From contig JAKSZT010054569.1 in the NCBI GenBank assembly GCA_026826555.1, positions 5,814,346 through 5,878,345 on the forward strand: DNA of 64,000 nt, read 5' to 3'. A program made the position numbers and the translations under genes. The stretch is from Tolypeutes matacus. Taxonomy: Eukaryota; Chordata; Mammalia; Cingulata; Chlamyphoridae. Numbering within the stretch: the stretch's first letter is position 1; the number at the start of each line of letters is the position of its first letter. Below are positions 55,900 through 64,000 of this stretch, one piece after another. The notes beneath the pieces are model-generated. The model saw nothing but the letters and a program-made list of their open reading frames with translations, was not told the DNA's origin and made no database searches.

Positions 55900-57103
55900 G
55901 GACCCCTTCAGTGGTCTAGCATTTATTTCACTAGTCCGTGAGGATTCGTTAAACCATCTGCAAGAAGCCCAGATATGCAGCTACATCGTTTCTGTGCTCC
56001 TCGTCCCGGCCTCCCTTCCCTCAGCTGAGGCAGCCTGCTCCTGGCACGGGCACCAGCTACTCTTAAGATAAAAACTGAGGAAATAAATAGCTAGATGGAC
56101 TAGGTAAGGCAGAGAGAGTGGCAGCCCTAGGCCCTCACACGCAGTGAGGGGGAGGACCGCCAGGCGCTAGAGTCAAGGCACCAAGGCCTGCTTTGAAGCA
56201 TGTAAGTGCAGAAGGACTGGCTCACCCCAGGAGGGGAGAAGGCGGGTCTGCCCAAGCCACTGGGTTCTGGCTCTCCCAGCCACACCCACACGGGGCAAAC
56301 ACGGGGAAGGACACCGTGATGGCAGGGGACTAGCGAGGGTGGGCGTGGCTAAACGCCACCTCCTCCTAGAATCAAGGAGCAGCTGGGCTAAGGCTCCCTG
56401 CTCTCCGGTGGAGCCCTCCTTGAAGACTGAACCCAAGCTGTCAGGAGGATCGAGGAGTTGCAGTGAGCTCAGCACGGAAGCCTCTGCCTCCCTCCGGAGG
56501 GAAGTAGCTCAAAGGCAGAGCTGTGCCTTTCCAAAGGTGCCACCCAGAGGCCGTGCTTGTGCCGAGGCACCTGTGCTCAGGGCCAGGCACCTCAAGCACA
56601 GTGGCCAGCGAAGGAGAAGGGGGCATCCCGGAGATACAGAAATCAGCCCCTTGCACTCTGGGCAGCTTAGGCCACGAGCCACAGAGCACAAAGGAGAGGG
56701 CACTTGAGGAATCTGTGCTCAATTCCAGACCACCCGTCCTTTGTCTAACTTGAGCCGACAACTTTGGGAGGTGCAGGATGTCTGTGAAGTTCCACAGCAG
56801 GGCGTGGGGAGGTTGGCAGCATCTGACCCCCCAGACGAATCGCAGCCGGTGCCTCCCCAGGTCCACTGGTGCCACCCGCCGCTGCGCACTAAGAAGGCAA
56901 CATGTCCCGGGCTGGGGGCTCTGGTCCCAGAGGACCACGTCTCCAAGTGGGTCTCCCCTGGCTTCCCTCTGAGTGGCTGCCTGGCAGCCTCCCCCTCGGC
57001 ACAGACTCTTCCTGCGGGTGGGAGTGCCCGCCTCTCGAGGAGCGCTGTCCCCTGGCAGAGCCTCTGTGCCAGCATCCCAGCTGGTCAGCCCGAGCTGGGC
57101 AGT
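55900..57103 (-). terminator. GAREM2: GAREM2 3' UTR and poly(A) signal
   Basis: Downstream of the GAREM2 stop on the minus strand, AATAAA is read at 55927-55922 (tttatt on plus). This gives a 3' UTR of about 1.2 kb and leaves about 1.3 kb to the HADHA poly(A) site. The cleavage point near 55,900 is inferred. Confidence 0.6.

Positions 57104-64000
<6,897 letters not shown>

Overview
This is vertebrate nuclear DNA with spliced genes. The organism is most likely an armadillo (Dasypus) or a close xenarthran. The evidence is about 30 copies of the tRNA-derived 'DAS' SINE family, which is characteristic of Xenarthra, in short, long (about 180 bp) and dimeric forms, many with perfect target-site duplications. 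Older placental repeats (MIR, L2, MER5A, MER20, MLT1, L1M) are also present.

Layout. (1) About 1-8,640, minus strand: the 5' part of HADHB, the beta subunit (thiolase) of the mitochondrial trifunctional protein. Coding exons 2 and 3 and the exon 1 donor are visible; the gene continues off the left edge. HADHB intron 1 holds a full-length TMEM126A retrocopy, later hit by a DAS SINE. (2) About 8,290-9,340: a CpG-rich bidirectional promoter. (3) 8,956-54,175, plus strand: the complete HADHA gene, the alpha subunit. All 20 coding exons were placed by hand. They sum to 2,292 nt, 763 codons plus stop, with every intron GT-AG and no frameshift. Introns 4, 5, 7, 11 and 13 are filled with antisense L1, LTRs and DAS SINEs. 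(4) About 54,550-55,900: a short gap between two convergent 3' ends. (5) 55,900-61,343, minus strand: the 3' part of GAREM2 (four 3'-most coding exons, including the CABIT region and the C-terminal SAM domain). (6) 61,344-64,000: intronic or upstream DNA of GAREM2, ending in a GC-rich block at the right edge.

How the genes work together: HADHA and HADHB encode the two subunits of one mitochondrial inner-membrane complex that runs the last three steps of long-chain fatty-acid beta-oxidation. They are divergently transcribed from one promoter, which suits stoichiometric expression. GAREM2 is an unrelated Grb2-binding adaptor of receptor-tyrosine-kinase/ERK signalling that is only a positional neighbour.

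No obviously new gene system is visible. The most interesting items are the TMEM126A retrocopy whose open frame now ends in SINE-encoded residues, a polyadenylated 28S rRNA fragment inserted by L1-type retrotransposition, and three successive retro-insertions into a single target site in HADHA intron 13. Coordinates of exons come from matching translated segments to recalled human proteins plus splice-site consensus; repeat family names come from recognition, not a database search.
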